A stretch of 64,000 nt of DNA from Arthrobacter sp. ISL-85 (GTDB lineage Bacteria > Actinomycetota > Actinomycetes > Actinomycetales > Micrococcaceae), in the NCBI RefSeq assembly GCF_018613675.1, contig NZ_JAGGPQ010000011.1, positions 62,001-126,000 on the forward strand, in the 5' to 3' direction. A program made the translations under genes and the position numbers. The notes beneath the pieces are model-generated. The model was not told the DNA's origin. It did no database searches and saw only the letters and a list, made by a program, of their open reading frames with translations. This document shows positions 16,583 through 25,587 of this stretch, in pieces. Position 1 is the first letter of the stretch. Every line of letters begins with the position of its first letter.

Positions 16583-17296
16583 CTACACCCTGTTCTCCCA
16601 CCGGTCCGGCTGAGCGTAGCGGGGCAGGTAGCTTTGGGCGGAACTGCCACCGGTGTATGGGCGCAAGCGATAATCAAAGGCCCCCGCGTAGACCAGGACC
16701 AGGCCGATCTGCGGCTGGATGACTTTGACCTGGATGCGGTGCCGCCCATTGCTGCCATCGGCCGGGTCCCACCACTGCTCGGCGTAGGCCTTGGCGTCCA
16801 AGGCTGCTGGCAGCGGCACCCGGAGAGGGCCCACGAAGAGCCGCGATGCCTCCGACAAACCACGCAGCCGGCCTTGAGCGGTGACACTCAGGTTCAGGTC
16901 CGTCACCAGGCGCCGGTCCCGCCCCACGTAATCCACTAGCTGCGTGCTGCCGCCAGGGTTGGTGACGCTGGTGGTGTCCTGGAAGAGCCGGGTACGTTCC
17001 GGGAAGCGGATTTCACGGCGGGCGGTCAGGCTGGAACGGCCGAACGGATCCTGGTGCGCGTGGTTCTCGATCCGGAACGGGATGTTCTCACCGTATTCAG
17101 GGAAAAAGGCCTCTTCGCCCGTTGTCAGCCGCAGCAAAGGGCGCAGCCACCGCTGCCGGCACCCGACGACGTCGAACGTTCCTTCCCCTACGCCATATTG
17201 GCCCGAACCCGGGGCCAGCGAGAAGTACTCCTGGAGTTCGGGCTGCAGCCGGGAAAACTCCGCGCCCAGGGCCTGCCGGTAGATGGGGACGCTCAT
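16583..17296 (-). CDS. DUF4166 domain-containing protein
   Basis: A 237-residue protein without signal peptide or membrane helices. It begins MSVPIYRQALGAEFSRLQPELQEYF and carries the DUF4166 pattern (GVGEGTFDV, the FPEYGENIPFRIEN stretch and the late VYAGAFDYRL). No biochemical role is established. The ATG at 17296 has a good GGGAGGT ribosome site; the frame is open further upstream without one. It starts 46 bases after the DUF58 stop and could be the last gene of the DUF58/MoxR operon. Its stop codon abuts the stop of the convergent MetE-like gene exactly. Confidence 0.83.
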   Translation of the reverse strand: MSVPIYRQALGAEFSRLQPELQEYFSLAPGSGQYGVGEGTFDVVGCRQRWLRPLLRLTTGEEAFFPEYGENIPFRIENHAHQDPFGRSSLTARREIRFPERTRLFQDTTSVTNPGGSTQLVDYVGRDRRLVTDLNLSVTAQGRLRGLSEASRLFVGPLRVPLPAALDAKAYAEQWWDPADGSNGRHRIQVKVIQPQIGLVLVYAGAFDYRLRPYTGGSSAQSYLPRYAQPDRWENRV

Positions 17297-17342
17297 GACG
17301 TGGACCTCCCGCTGCGTGTGCCGGCGCCGACTGCCTCCGGTT

Positions 17343-18635
17343 TCACAATCTACCGGCAGCCTTGAGCCGGATGTACATGTCCGCCAGCCGGGGCGGCAGG
17401 TCATGGGGCTCCGCGTCCACCACCTCTACGCCGTAGCGGCGCAGCTCGGCGGTGACCGCCGCACGCTGCAGGAGGGCGCGCTCGGCGGCAGCCGCGCGGA
17501 AGACACCGGTGGCATCGTTGCGTTCCCGGAGCATGGTGCCCAGCTGGGGGTCGCGGACGGCGGCCACCACCACGACGTGCTGGCCTGCCAGCCGCTCCGC
17601 CACGGGCAGGAGGCCTTCCTCGGGCGCGCCGCTGTCCAGTGATGTCAGCAGCACCACGAGGGACCGGTGCGCGGAGACCGCGCGGACCTGTGCCGGGACC
17701 GCGGGCCAGTCCATCTCGATCAGCTCGGCCTCAAGGGGAGCCATGGCCTGGACCAGCCGGCCCAGCATATTGCCCTGCCCGGCAGAACCGGCCCGCGCCC
17801 GGGTCCGCCGGTCGAAGGCCATGAAGTCCACCCGGTCGCCGCCCCGTTCAGCCAGGACGCCAAGGAGGAGCGCAGCCTCGATTCCGGTGTCCAGGCGGGT
17901 TTCGTCAGCGATCCTTGCTGCTGAGGTCCGGGAGGTATCAAGGATCATGACCACCCGTCGGTCCCGTTCCGGACGCCAGGTGCGTACCACGACGGCGGAA
18001 CGCCTGGCCGTTGCGCGCCAGTCGATGGACCGCACGTCGTCGCCGCGGACGTAGTCGCGCAGCGAATCGAACTCGGTGCCGGCGCCGCGGATCTGCACGG
18101 CGGCCTTTCCATCGAGTTCACGCAGTTTCCGCAGCTTGGAGGGCAGGTGCCGGCGGGAATGGAAGGGCGGCAGTACCCGCACTGAGCCTGGGCACCCGAT
18201 GGTCCGCTGGCGGGCTGCCAGGTGGAGCGGACCATAAGCGCGCAGCGTCACATGCGGCGCCGCGAGGTCTCCCCGGCGGACGGGCCGGAGCCTGACTGCG
18301 AACCGCCTGCTTTCGCCGGCCGGGATATCGATATCCTGGACGGGGTCCTGCGCACCGGCGGACGGCTGCCACCCGTCCCTGAATGATCCCCGAAGCCTTC
18401 GGGCGCCACCGTTGCGGAGCGAGAAGACCGCTTCCACCGCGTTGTTGAGCGTGACGTTCTCCGGCTCCGCACGCGCCGCAGTGACCTGCCGGAGGGAAGC
18501 CGCGAACAGCAGGTCGGCGCCCAGCAGGGCCACGAGCATGACGGTGATGGCCGCTATGGTCAGCCATCCCGGGACCAGCAGCACTGGCACCAGGCCCAGC
18601 AGCACCACCGCCACGAAGCGCCCCGAGATGGCCAT
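17343..18635 (-). CDS. DUF58 domain-containing membrane protein
   Basis: A 430-residue protein with two N-terminal membrane helices (about 5-22 and 27-46) and a von Willebrand A-like cytoplasmic region. The DUF58 signature RDYVRGDDVRSIDWRATARR is followed by VVRTWRPERDRRVVMILDTS with a DxS-type metal site. DUF58 proteins partner with MoxR ATPases in metal insertion or assembly of membrane complexes. It is translationally coupled to the MoxR gene (TGATG junction) and lies in a run of five minus-strand genes. Confidence 0.9.
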   Translation of the reverse strand: MAISGRFVAVVLLGLVPVLLVPGWLTIAAITVMLVALLGADLLFAASLRQVTAARAEPENVTLNNAVEAVFSLRNGGARRLRGSFRDGWQPSAGAQDPVQDIDIPAGESRRFAVRLRPVRRGDLAAPHVTLRAYGPLHLAARQRTIGCPGSVRVLPPFHSRRHLPSKLRKLRELDGKAAVQIRGAGTEFDSLRDYVRGDDVRSIDWRATARRSAVVVRTWRPERDRRVVMILDTSRTSAARIADETRLDTGIEAALLLGVLAERGGDRVDFMAFDRRTRARAGSAGQGNMLGRLVQAMAPLEAELIEMDWPAVPAQVRAVSAHRSLVVLLTSLDSGAPEEGLLPVAERLAGQHVVVVAAVRDPQLGTMLRERNDATGVFRAAAAERALLQRAAVTAELRRYGVEVVDAEPHDLPPRLADMYIRLKAAGRL

Positions 18636-19648
18636 CAGCGTGGTACGGGGACGGAGGCCAGGATGCTGCCCAGGACGTCGTCCACCCGAACCCCGTCCAT
18701 CTGGGCTTCGGGCTGCAGGGCCACCCGGTGCCGCAGGCAGGGCAAGGCCAGCGCTTTGACGTCGTCCGGGGTAACGAATGGTCGCCCCGAGAGCCAGGCC
18801 CAGGACCTGGAGGTATTGAGCAGGGCAGTGGCGCCGCGCGGTGAGACGCCCAGCTGGAATGAGGGAGCAGCCCTGGTGGCGCGCACCAGGTCAACGATGT
18901 AGCCGATGATTTCAGGTTCCACCGCCACCCGGGTCACTGCCTCCCGAGCCCGTTCCAGGTCCACGGCGCCCGCCACCGGCCGGACGCCGGCTGCTGCCAG
19001 GTCCCGTGCATCGAACCCGGCCGCATGGCGGCGGATCACCTCAATTTCGTCTCCGCGACCGGGCAGCGGCATGGTGAGCTTGAGCAGGAACCGGTCCAGC
19101 TGTGCCTCGGGCAGGGGATAGGTTCCCTCGTACTCCACGGGGTTCTGGGTGGCGGCCACCAGGAATGGCGCCGGTAGCCGCCTGGAAATTCCGTCCACGG
19201 ACACCTGCCGCTCTTCCATGGCTTCGAGGAGTGACGCCTGGGTCTTTGGCGGGGTCCGGTTGATCTCATCGGCCAACAGGAGGTTGGTGAAGACGGGTCC
19301 CTCCCGGAAGCTGAATTCGGAAGTATGTGAGTCGTACACCAGCGAGCCGGTGATGTCGCCCGGCATGAGGTCGGGAGTGAACTGCACCCGCTTGGTGTCC
19401 AGGCTCAGGGCGGAGGACAGCGCCCGGACCAGCAGGGTCTTGGCAACCCCGGGTACGCCTTCCAGCAGCACATGCCCCTGCGAAAGCAGGGCAATCAGGA
19501 GGCCCGTGACCGTGGCGTCCTGTCCCACCACTGCCTTTGCCACCTCGCGGCGGACGGCAAGGAGCGCCTGCCGTGCGCCGTCGTCGTCCAATGGGCCGTT
19601 GGTGTCCGTCGCGCTGAGGACCCCGGGGCCACTGCTCTGTTCGCTCAT
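18635..19648 (-). CDS. MoxR family AAA+ ATPase
   Basis: A 337-residue AAA+ chaperone-like ATPase. Walker A is GVPGVAKT, Walker B LLLADEINRTPPKTQASLLE, and the conserved FLVAATQNPVEYEGTYPLPE and sensor region LDRFLLKL follow. The C-terminal lid includes SPRGATALLNTSRSWA. MoxR proteins remodel or activate partner proteins, usually with an adjacent DUF58 protein, as here. It overlaps the upstream DUF4350 gene by four bases (ATGA). A ~20-residue polar extension precedes the core. Confidence 0.94.
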   Translation of the reverse strand: MSEQSSGPGVLSATDTNGPLDDDGARQALLAVRREVAKAVVGQDATVTGLLIALLSQGHVLLEGVPGVAKTLLVRALSSALSLDTKRVQFTPDLMPGDITGSLVYDSHTSEFSFREGPVFTNLLLADEINRTPPKTQASLLEAMEERQVSVDGISRRLPAPFLVAATQNPVEYEGTYPLPEAQLDRFLLKLTMPLPGRGDEIEVIRRHAAGFDARDLAAAGVRPVAGAVDLERAREAVTRVAVEPEIIGYIVDLVRATRAAPSFQLGVSPRGATALLNTSRSWAWLSGRPFVTPDDVKALALPCLRHRVALQPEAQMDGVRVDDVLGSILASVPVPR

Positions 19649-20865
19649 CGGGTCATGACCTCTTTCTCCACTTTCTCCAGGGACTGTGACCAGGCCACCA
19701 GCCGGGCTTCAGTCTTGGGGCGTTCGTTGACCAGTGTGCGGATTTCGGCAGCATCCCTGCCGAGCAGCCGCGCTGCCGCGGCAATCGTGTCTTCGGCGGT
19801 GGCGCCGGGGCCAAGCCGCAGCTTTCCGGAGAGCCGTACCAGCAGGCCGGCCCGCAGGATGTCCCGGGCATGGTCGACGGCACGCGAATCCTGGTAGAGC
19901 CGGGCACGTCCTTCGGCTGTCTCGACAGCCTTGACCACCACCGGCAACGGCTCGAACACCAGCGGGCCGTGGCGGCGGCCCCGCCACACGGCGGCAGCGA
20001 GTGCCACCAGCAGCAGCCAGGGGCCCAGGAAGCGGGCCCAGCCCGGTGCCAGATCGTCGAGGGTTTGCCCGGATCCGGCCGCCGCTGCGTCTTCGAACGA
20101 GGGCAGGTACCAGACGAGGTCAGGTGAGGTGCCGAGCATCCGGACCGCCAGCGCTGCGTTACCCAGTTCGTCCAACCTGTCGTTGCCCAGGACTGCCGTG
20201 CTGCCCAGCACGGTCAGCCGGCCGTCATCGCTCACGGCAACCATCCCGGCAGATCCTGCCGCACGGTAGCAGGTGGTGCCGCCCTCGTACAGAAACCCCC
20301 GTTGGCCCGTGACCTGTCCCGCTGCTTCCGCGTCAGGGTGGGCGCAACCGGGGTCCAGGGCGGGGAAGGCATCCGGGACCACGCCAGCCTGGTGGATGCT
20401 GCCGTCAATGGCGGCGAGGGTTTCCAGCCTGGGGGTGACCACTACCACGCGCTCAGCAGCCGCCATCAGCGCGGCCAGTTGCTGCCCGTCCAGGAAACCG
20501 TTGCTGTCGTAGAGCAGGAGGGTAGGGGAGGAGTCGGAGCGCAGGTCCTCCAGCGCTGCGGAGAAACGGTCCGGGGTATGGACCGAAACCCCGTGCCGGC
20601 CCAGGATTTCGCCCAGCGCCCTGGCTCCCTCCGGTCCGGCATTGTGGACGGAGAGGCGGACGGTGTCCCCCTTGGGAGCAAGTTGCGTGCCGATGGCCAG
20701 GGCCAGCGCAGCCGCTGCCACCGCCGCCACCACGGTGACGCCGCGGTGGTGCCGCAGCCAGCCCATGAACTTGCCGCGCGGGAGTTTCCGTTCCTTGGGG
20801 GCGGGGCGGGGGGCCTTGGGCGTTCGTTGTGCGGGCTTGCTCCCGGCGAGGGTGGGTCCGCTCAT
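19645..20865 (-). CDS. DUF4350 domain-containing membrane protein
   Basis: A 406-residue protein with a Pro/Lys-rich cytoplasmic N-terminus, a membrane helix at about 42-60, a large extracytoplasmic domain with the DUF4350 fold (NAGPEGARALGEILGRHGV, TLLLYDSNGFLDGQQLAAL, RVVVVTPRLETL), and a second helix near FLGPWLLLVALAAAVWRGR followed by a cytoplasmic tail. DUF4350 resembles a Rossmann-like sugar- or nucleotide-binding fold, but the function is unknown. It overlaps both neighbours by four bases (ATGA), so it belongs to the MoxR/DUF58 operon. Confidence 0.87.
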   Translation of the reverse strand: MSGPTLAGSKPAQRTPKAPRPAPKERKLPRGKFMGWLRHHRGVTVVAAVAAAALALAIGTQLAPKGDTVRLSVHNAGPEGARALGEILGRHGVSVHTPDRFSAALEDLRSDSSPTLLLYDSNGFLDGQQLAALMAAAERVVVVTPRLETLAAIDGSIHQAGVVPDAFPALDPGCAHPDAEAAGQVTGQRGFLYEGGTTCYRAAGSAGMVAVSDDGRLTVLGSTAVLGNDRLDELGNAALAVRMLGTSPDLVWYLPSFEDAAAAGSGQTLDDLAPGWARFLGPWLLLVALAAAVWRGRRHGPLVFEPLPVVVKAVETAEGRARLYQDSRAVDHARDILRAGLLVRLSGKLRLGPGATAEDTIAAAARLLGRDAAEIRTLVNERPKTEARLVAWSQSLEKVEKEVMTR

Positions 20866-21500
20866 GGGAGCGGTACCCTGCTGGCGGCTGAGGCGGGCTT
20901 CACGGCATCCAATGCCGCGTCAAGGGCCACCATTTCCTGGTAGTCGGTACTGTCCGCGGCCCTGTTTCCGTACCGGATGCCGTCAAAAGTTGCCGCTGCG
21001 CGGGCCAGGTGCCCGGCTTCATTGATGAAAGGCACTGACAACGCCTGCGCGGCCTCGTCCGCGGTCCTGCCCGGCTGGGGACCAAGGATGGTCCGGTTCT
21101 CTGCGCTGCGGACCACGGCACGGAATCGGTCGACGACGGCGTCCCCCCACCTTCCGGCTGCTGCGGCGGCGTCCGCGCGGTGGCGGTAGTCCTCAGCCGT
21201 AAGGGCGGTTTCCCTTTCGAAGACGTCGCTGGCGAGCCGTGCCCGTGCGTTCAGCCGCGGGCGGGCGAGGATGACGGCGGCCGCGATGATGGCTACAACG
21301 ACGAGGGCGATGACCGGGCTGGGAACCGGAGCCGCGACGCCCGGGGAGCCGTCCAGGGACTGCAGCCAGTCGAGGAAGTTCCGCCACAGGGTGTCCAGCC
21401 AGGACGGGGCCGCGTCACGGTATTCAGGTTTGGCCAGCTCTTCTGCCGCCCATCGCCGTGCCTCGTCGGCGCCCGGGAGCACTGGCGGTTCAGCGGCCAT
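20862..21500 (-). CDS. DUF4129 domain-containing membrane protein
   Basis: A 212-residue protein: a cytoplasmic or periplasmic amphipathic N-terminus (EEARRWAAEELAKPEY-type helix, WLDTLWRNFLDWLQ), one membrane helix at about 60-79, and a C-terminal DUF4129 domain (LTAEDYRHRADAAAAAGRW, RTADEAAQALSVPF). DUF4129 often occurs at the end of transglutaminase-like proteins next to MoxR/DUF58 systems. The ATG at 21500 was chosen because it overlaps the upstream stop by 11 bases; a longer frame runs through the upstream gene and is a shadow. Confidence 0.82.
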   Translation of the reverse strand: MAAEPPVLPGADEARRWAAEELAKPEYRDAAPSWLDTLWRNFLDWLQSLDGSPGVAAPVPSPVIALVVVAIIAAAVILARPRLNARARLASDVFERETALTAEDYRHRADAAAAAGRWGDAVVDRFRAVVRSAENRTILGPQPGRTADEAAQALSVPFINEAGHLARAAATFDGIRYGNRAADSTDYQEMVALDAALDAVKPASAASRVPLP

Positions 21501-22908
21501 ACGGCCATGCCCCCGGAGCCGTTCCGTACCCGGGGTATGGGGTGGTGCCGGCCTGGGCAGTCCGGCCCGGGATGCCGTCCGGATCCGCGCCGGTTTCCAT
21601 GTCCCGCAGCAGCGCGATGTCCAGGCCATCCTTGCGCATCCGCAGGTCCATGTAGAGCAGGGCCATGACAGACGTTTGGAAGGCGTAACCCACCGCGCCC
21701 ACCAGGGCACCGACCACCGCGGTAAGGATGCCGACGGCCACGGACAGCGTTGCGTCCTGTCCGCTGCCGCCGTGTGGCGAGATGACTCCGGACAGGACCG
21801 TGGGCAGGAGGCTTGCAGGGATCAGGACCACTTGGGTGATGACAGCGACCAGGATTCCCACCACCAGGGTGATGCCAAGGATCCGCCACCAGTTTGCCCG
21901 GGTGAGGTTCCACGAGCGGCGAAGCGCGGCAAAGGCGCCCAATTCTTCGATCACGACGGCGGCAGGTGCCACCAGGAGCTTGATGGCCACCCAGAGGAAC
22001 ACCACGGCGAAGCCCATCATCAGGGGGATGGCCAGCAGTGCGGCCGGGCCACGAACATTGGAGAACAGGAGCACGATGAGCGCGAAGAAGAGCATCATCG
22101 CGGCCAGTGCCGCAGCCACCAATACCGCCGCCAGCCTGAACAACGCCCCGATCCGTGGACGCACCAGCGACATCATGCGCCGGAAGCCTGTGGGCCGGTT
22201 GAGGACGGACCTGGCTAGGGGAACCACCATGGCGCCCTGGAGGACCACGGACATGAACACGGAGAGGATGGACAGCACCGCAAAGCCCGCCATCAGCCCG
22301 ATCCCCAGCGACGCGACGTCAGTTTTGCTGGCAGTCCCCGCCCATGCTTTTATCGACCCGGACGACGTCCCGATGACCCCCGTCAGTACCGCGGCGAGGA
22401 TGGCCGACAGGGACTGTGCCAGGAGGCCGGCGCCGAGCATGGCCTTGGCATTGCGCCTGATGGCCTGGAACGAGCCGTCCAGGATTTCCCCGAACATCAG
22501 TGGCCGCAAGGGAATGGTGCCCGGTTTTGGCGGGGCGGCGTAGCGGGGCTGTCCGGCGGGGAAGGTGCTGTAGGGGGAACTGCCGTAGGGCGGCGCGGGG
22601 TACGGCGGCCCGGCGTAGGGGGAACCTGAGCTGGGCGGCCAGCCTTGTGCGGACGGGTTGTAATGCTGTCCACCGTCTGGGCTGCCGGGATATGTGCTCC
22701 CGGGGTAGGCGCCGTTCCCGCTGGGGTACTGTCCGCGCTGTTGCCACTGCTGCCCTGCCTCCGGTTGCTGCCCCGCCGGCGGCGCCCACGGCTGCTCCGA
22801 GGCATGGGGCGGGTTGGGCTCCCCAGGAGCGGTGGGCCCGCCGTCGTCCTTGCCGCTGCCCGGCCGCGCGGGCGTGGGCTCGCCGTGCTCCGGCTCCTGT
22901 GCTGACAC
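21490..22908 (-). CDS. Multi-pass membrane protein with disordered Pro/Gly/Tyr-rich N-terminus
   Basis: A 472-residue protein. Residues 1-130 are rich in Pro, Gly, Gln, Tyr and Ser and probably disordered. After IPLRPLMFGEILDGSFQAIRRNAKAML, a motif seen in glycerophosphodiester phosphodiesterase membrane-domain proteins, come about six hydrophobic helices. There is no catalytic phosphodiesterase domain. The start is GTG at 22908, supported by GGGGGAGG seven bases upstream; the ATG further up lacks a ribosome site. It heads the operon leading to DUF4129, DUF4350, MoxR and DUF58, and is divergent from mtrA. Confidence 0.85.
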   Translation of the reverse strand: MSAQEPEHGEPTPARPGSGKDDGGPTAPGEPNPPHASEQPWAPPAGQQPEAGQQWQQRGQYPSGNGAYPGSTYPGSPDGGQHYNPSAQGWPPSSGSPYAGPPYPAPPYGSSPYSTFPAGQPRYAAPPKPGTIPLRPLMFGEILDGSFQAIRRNAKAMLGAGLLAQSLSAILAAVLTGVIGTSSGSIKAWAGTASKTDVASLGIGLMAGFAVLSILSVFMSVVLQGAMVVPLARSVLNRPTGFRRMMSLVRPRIGALFRLAAVLVAAALAAMMLFFALIVLLFSNVRGPAALLAIPLMMGFAVVFLWVAIKLLVAPAAVVIEELGAFAALRRSWNLTRANWWRILGITLVVGILVAVITQVVLIPASLLPTVLSGVISPHGGSGQDATLSVAVGILTAVVGALVGAVGYAFQTSVMALLYMDLRMRKDGLDIALLRDMETGADPDGIPGRTAQAGTTPYPGYGTAPGAWPYGR

Positions 22909-23084
22909 TGATTTCCTCCCCCATATCAGTCCGCCCGCCCCGCGTGCCGTCCCCAAAAGGTGCGCACCGGCATTGCAGGGCATGACCCCAAGACTATAGT
23001 TCCGGCGTCGGGCGGCCTAGTGTCACGCCATGCCGGGAAGCCGCTCAACAGGACAAACCCATCCCGATAAGGGAATATATAGCT

Positions 23085-23759
23085 ATGAAGGCACGCATTC
23101 TGGTGGTAGATGATGACGAAGCGCTGGCCGAGATGATTGGAATTGTCCTCCGTAACGACGGCTTCGAGCCGGTTTTTTGCGCCGACGGCGCCCAGGCCCT
23201 AGACGTGTTCCGCTCATCGCGGCCCGACCTTGTCCTGCTCGACCTTATGCTTCCCGGCATGGATGGCATCGAGGTCTGCCGCCAGATCCGCGGCGAGTCC
23301 GATGTTCCCATCGTCATGTTGACCGCCAAATCGGATACCTCAGACGTCGTCCGCGGGCTGGAATCCGGTGCTGACGACTACGTGCCGAAGCCGTTCAAGC
23401 CCGCCGAACTGGTGGCACGCGTGCGCGCCCGCCTTCGCCCCGGAGACCAGAAGGCCCCCGAAACGCTCCGCATAGCGGACATCACCATCGACGTCGCCGG
23501 GCACACCGTCAGCAGGGGCAGCGAGCGGATTTCCCTGACTCCGCTGGAATTCGATCTCCTGGTGGCACTGGCCCGCAAACCCTGGCAGGTCTTCACCCGG
23601 GAGCTGCTGCTGGAGCAGGTCTGGGGCTACCGCCACGCCGCTGACACCCGCCTGGTCAACGTCCACGTCCAGCGCCTGCGGTCCAAGATCGAGCAGGACC
23701 CGGAAGCCCCGGAAGTTGTATTGACGGTGCGTGGTGTCGGCTACAAAGCAGGGGTCTGA
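23085..23759 (+). CDS. mtrA: Two-component response regulator MtrA
   Basis: A 224-residue OmpR-family regulator. The receiver domain has the acidic pocket VDDDEA, the phospho-acceptor Asp in LLDLMLPGMDG, and conserved Thr and Lys (MLTAKSD, VPKPFKP). The C-terminal winged helix reads ISLTPLEFDLLVALARKPWQVF and HVQRLRSKIEQDPEAP. MtrA controls cell-wall hydrolases, division and osmoregulation in actinobacteria. The order mtrA-mtrB-lpqB is conserved. The mtrB frame starts before the mtrA stop. Confidence 0.97.
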   Translation: MKARILVVDDDEALAEMIGIVLRNDGFEPVFCADGAQALDVFRSSRPDLVLLDLMLPGMDGIEVCRQIRGESDVPIVMLTAKSDTSDVVRGLESGADDYVPKPFKPAELVARVRARLRPGDQKAPETLRIADITIDVAGHTVSRGSERISLTPLEFDLLVALARKPWQVFTRELLLEQVWGYRHAADTRLVNVHVQRLRSKIEQDPEAPEVVLTVRGVGYKAGV

Positions 23760-25587
23760 CCCCGCCCCGCAGGATGGGGTGCCTGCCGGAGACGGAGCCA
23801 CACCGGGGCTTCGACATATGGCGTTTCGGGCAAGGATCTGGCAGCGGCGCGCCCTGATCGTGGCGCTGCGTGTGGCCCGGCTGGTCCGCACCGGCGTGGT
23901 GCGCTTCCTCCCCGGCCTGCGCTACCTTGGCCGGGCTTTGCAGCAGCGCTGGCGCCGGTCCCTGCAGTTCCGCACCGTCCTCACGACCCTCATGCTGGCT
24001 GTGACCTCGTTCGCCGTTGTCGGCGCGTACTTGTCCAACCAGATCGCCAACAACCTGTTCCAGGAGCGGCTGACGCAGGCAGAGTCCGAGACGCGCTACA
24101 ACGTCAAGCAGGTGCAGGACACGTTCGACGGCGCCCAGGTCACTGACCAATCCAGCGTCATCACCCTCGTTTCGGACACGCTCAGCGCCGTGGAAGGGCG
24201 GGGTTCCGTCATTCAAAGGCGCTATGTCTTTGAAGCGATGCCCAACCAGACCAAACCCCGCAACCGCTGGGTCGAGTCCCGTGCGTCGGACCAGCTGACG
24301 GTCAGCGTCATCCCGCCGGACCTGCGGAAGGCAGTGCAGGAGTCCGGAAAGGACCAGTACTGGGCGTCCACGGTCATACCGGTGGGGACCGAGGACCGGC
24401 CGGGGATAGCAGTGGGCAACAAGGTGACCTTCAATGGCACCGTCTACGAGCTTTACCTGATCTACGACCTCAACACCGCGCAGCAAACGCTGAATGAGAT
24501 CCAAAGCGTCCTCTGGGCCGGCGGCGCAGTACTGGTGCTGCTGATCGGCGCGGTCGCCTGGTATGTCACGCGCAACGTAGTGAGCCCGGTGAGTCATGCC
24601 GCCATGGTTTCGGAGAAGCTCGCCGCCGGCCAGCTGCAGGAGCGCATGGTGGTTAAGGGTGAGGATGAAGTGGCCCGGCTGGGTGCCTCCTTCAACCACA
24701 TGGCGGCCAGCCTGCAGGAGCAGATCACCCAGCTCGCAACGCTTTCCCAGATGCAGCAGCGCTTTGTCTCCGACGTCTCACATGAACTGAGGACGCCGCT
24801 GACTACCGTCCGGATGGCCGCGGAGGTCCTCTATGAGGCGCGTGATGACTTCGACCCCATCAACAAGCGGTCCGCCGAGCTGCTCTACAACCAGGTGGAG
24901 CGGTTCCAGTCCCTGCTCTCCGACCTGCTTGAAATCAGCCGGTTCGATGCAGGCGTGGCCGTCCTGGATGCTGAACCTGAGGACCTCCTCCAGGTGATCG
25001 CCCACGTCATCGAAGGTGCAGCGCCGGTCGCTGCGGAGTACGGCTCGGAAATCATCTACAAGGCCCCCGAAGACGCCGTGGTCGTGGAGATGGATGCCCG
25101 GCGGATCGACAGGATCCTGCGGAACCTGATTCTGAACGCGGTGGAGCACGGCGAGGGCAAGCCGGTGACCGTCACGGTTGCGGCAAATGGGACAGCGGTG
25201 GGCGTTGCTGTCCGGGACCACGGGATCGGAATGGACCAGGCGCAGGCAGCCCGGGTGTTCGACAGGTTCTGGCGTGCCGATCCTGCCCGCGCGCGCACCA
25301 CGGGAGGCAGCGGCCTGGGGCTGTCCATCGCCATGGAGGATACCAAGCTGCACCACGGCTGGTTGCAGGCGTGGGGCAGGAAGGGCGACGGCGCCAACTT
25401 CCGGCTGACCCTTCCGTTGCGCCAGGATGGCGAAATTACCGAATCGCCCCTCCAGCTGGAACCGAAGGATGCCACCAGGCCCGGAGCGCCGGGCAGCATC
25501 CCTGCAGAACAGGACTACAAGAACATGCTGCTGCTGCAGACAGGTGCCAGGCCTGCTCCGGCGCGGGGCCCAGAGGAGACGCGATGA
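23731..25587 (+). CDS. mtrB: Two-component sensor histidine kinase MtrB
   Basis: About 618 residues if started at the GTG at 23731, which overlaps the end of mtrA; an internal ATG at 23818 is the alternative. Two membrane helices (around [20 protein letters not shown] and [20 protein letters not shown]) flank a ~170-residue extracellular sensor. Then come HAMP, a HisKA domain with the phospho-acceptor His351 in [11 protein letters not shown], and an ATPase domain ([29 protein letters not shown]). The segment [21 protein letters not shown] is typical of MtrB. The lipoprotein LpqB, encoded next with an ATGA overlap, modulates it. Confidence 0.95.
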   Translation: MVSATKQGSDPAPQDGVPAGDGATPGLRHMAFRARIWQRRALIVALRVARLVRTGVVRFLPGLRYLGRALQQRWRRSLQFRTVLTTLMLAVTSFAVVGAYLSNQIANNLFQERLTQAESETRYNVKQVQDTFDGAQVTDQSSVITLVSDTLSAVEGRGSVIQRRYVFEAMPNQTKPRNRWVESRASDQLTVSVIPPDLRKAVQESGKDQYWASTVIPVGTEDRPGIAVGNKVTFNGTVYELYLIYDLNTAQQTLNEIQSVLWAGGAVLVLLIGAVAWYVTRNVVSPVSHAAMVSEKLAAGQLQERMVVKGEDEVARLGASFNHMAASLQEQITQLATLSQMQQRFVSDVSHELRTPLTTVRMAAEVLYEARDDFDPINKRSAELLYNQVERFQSLLSDLLEISRFDAGVAVLDAEPEDLLQVIAHVIEGAAPVAAEYGSEIIYKAPEDAVVVEMDARRIDRILRNLILNAVEHGEGKPVTVTVAANGTAVGVAVRDHGIGMDQAQAARVFDRFWRADPARARTTGGSGLGLSIAMEDTKLHHGWLQAWGRKGDGANFRLTLPLRQDGEITESPLQLEPKDATRPGAPGSIPAEQDYKNMLLLQTGARPAPARGPEETR

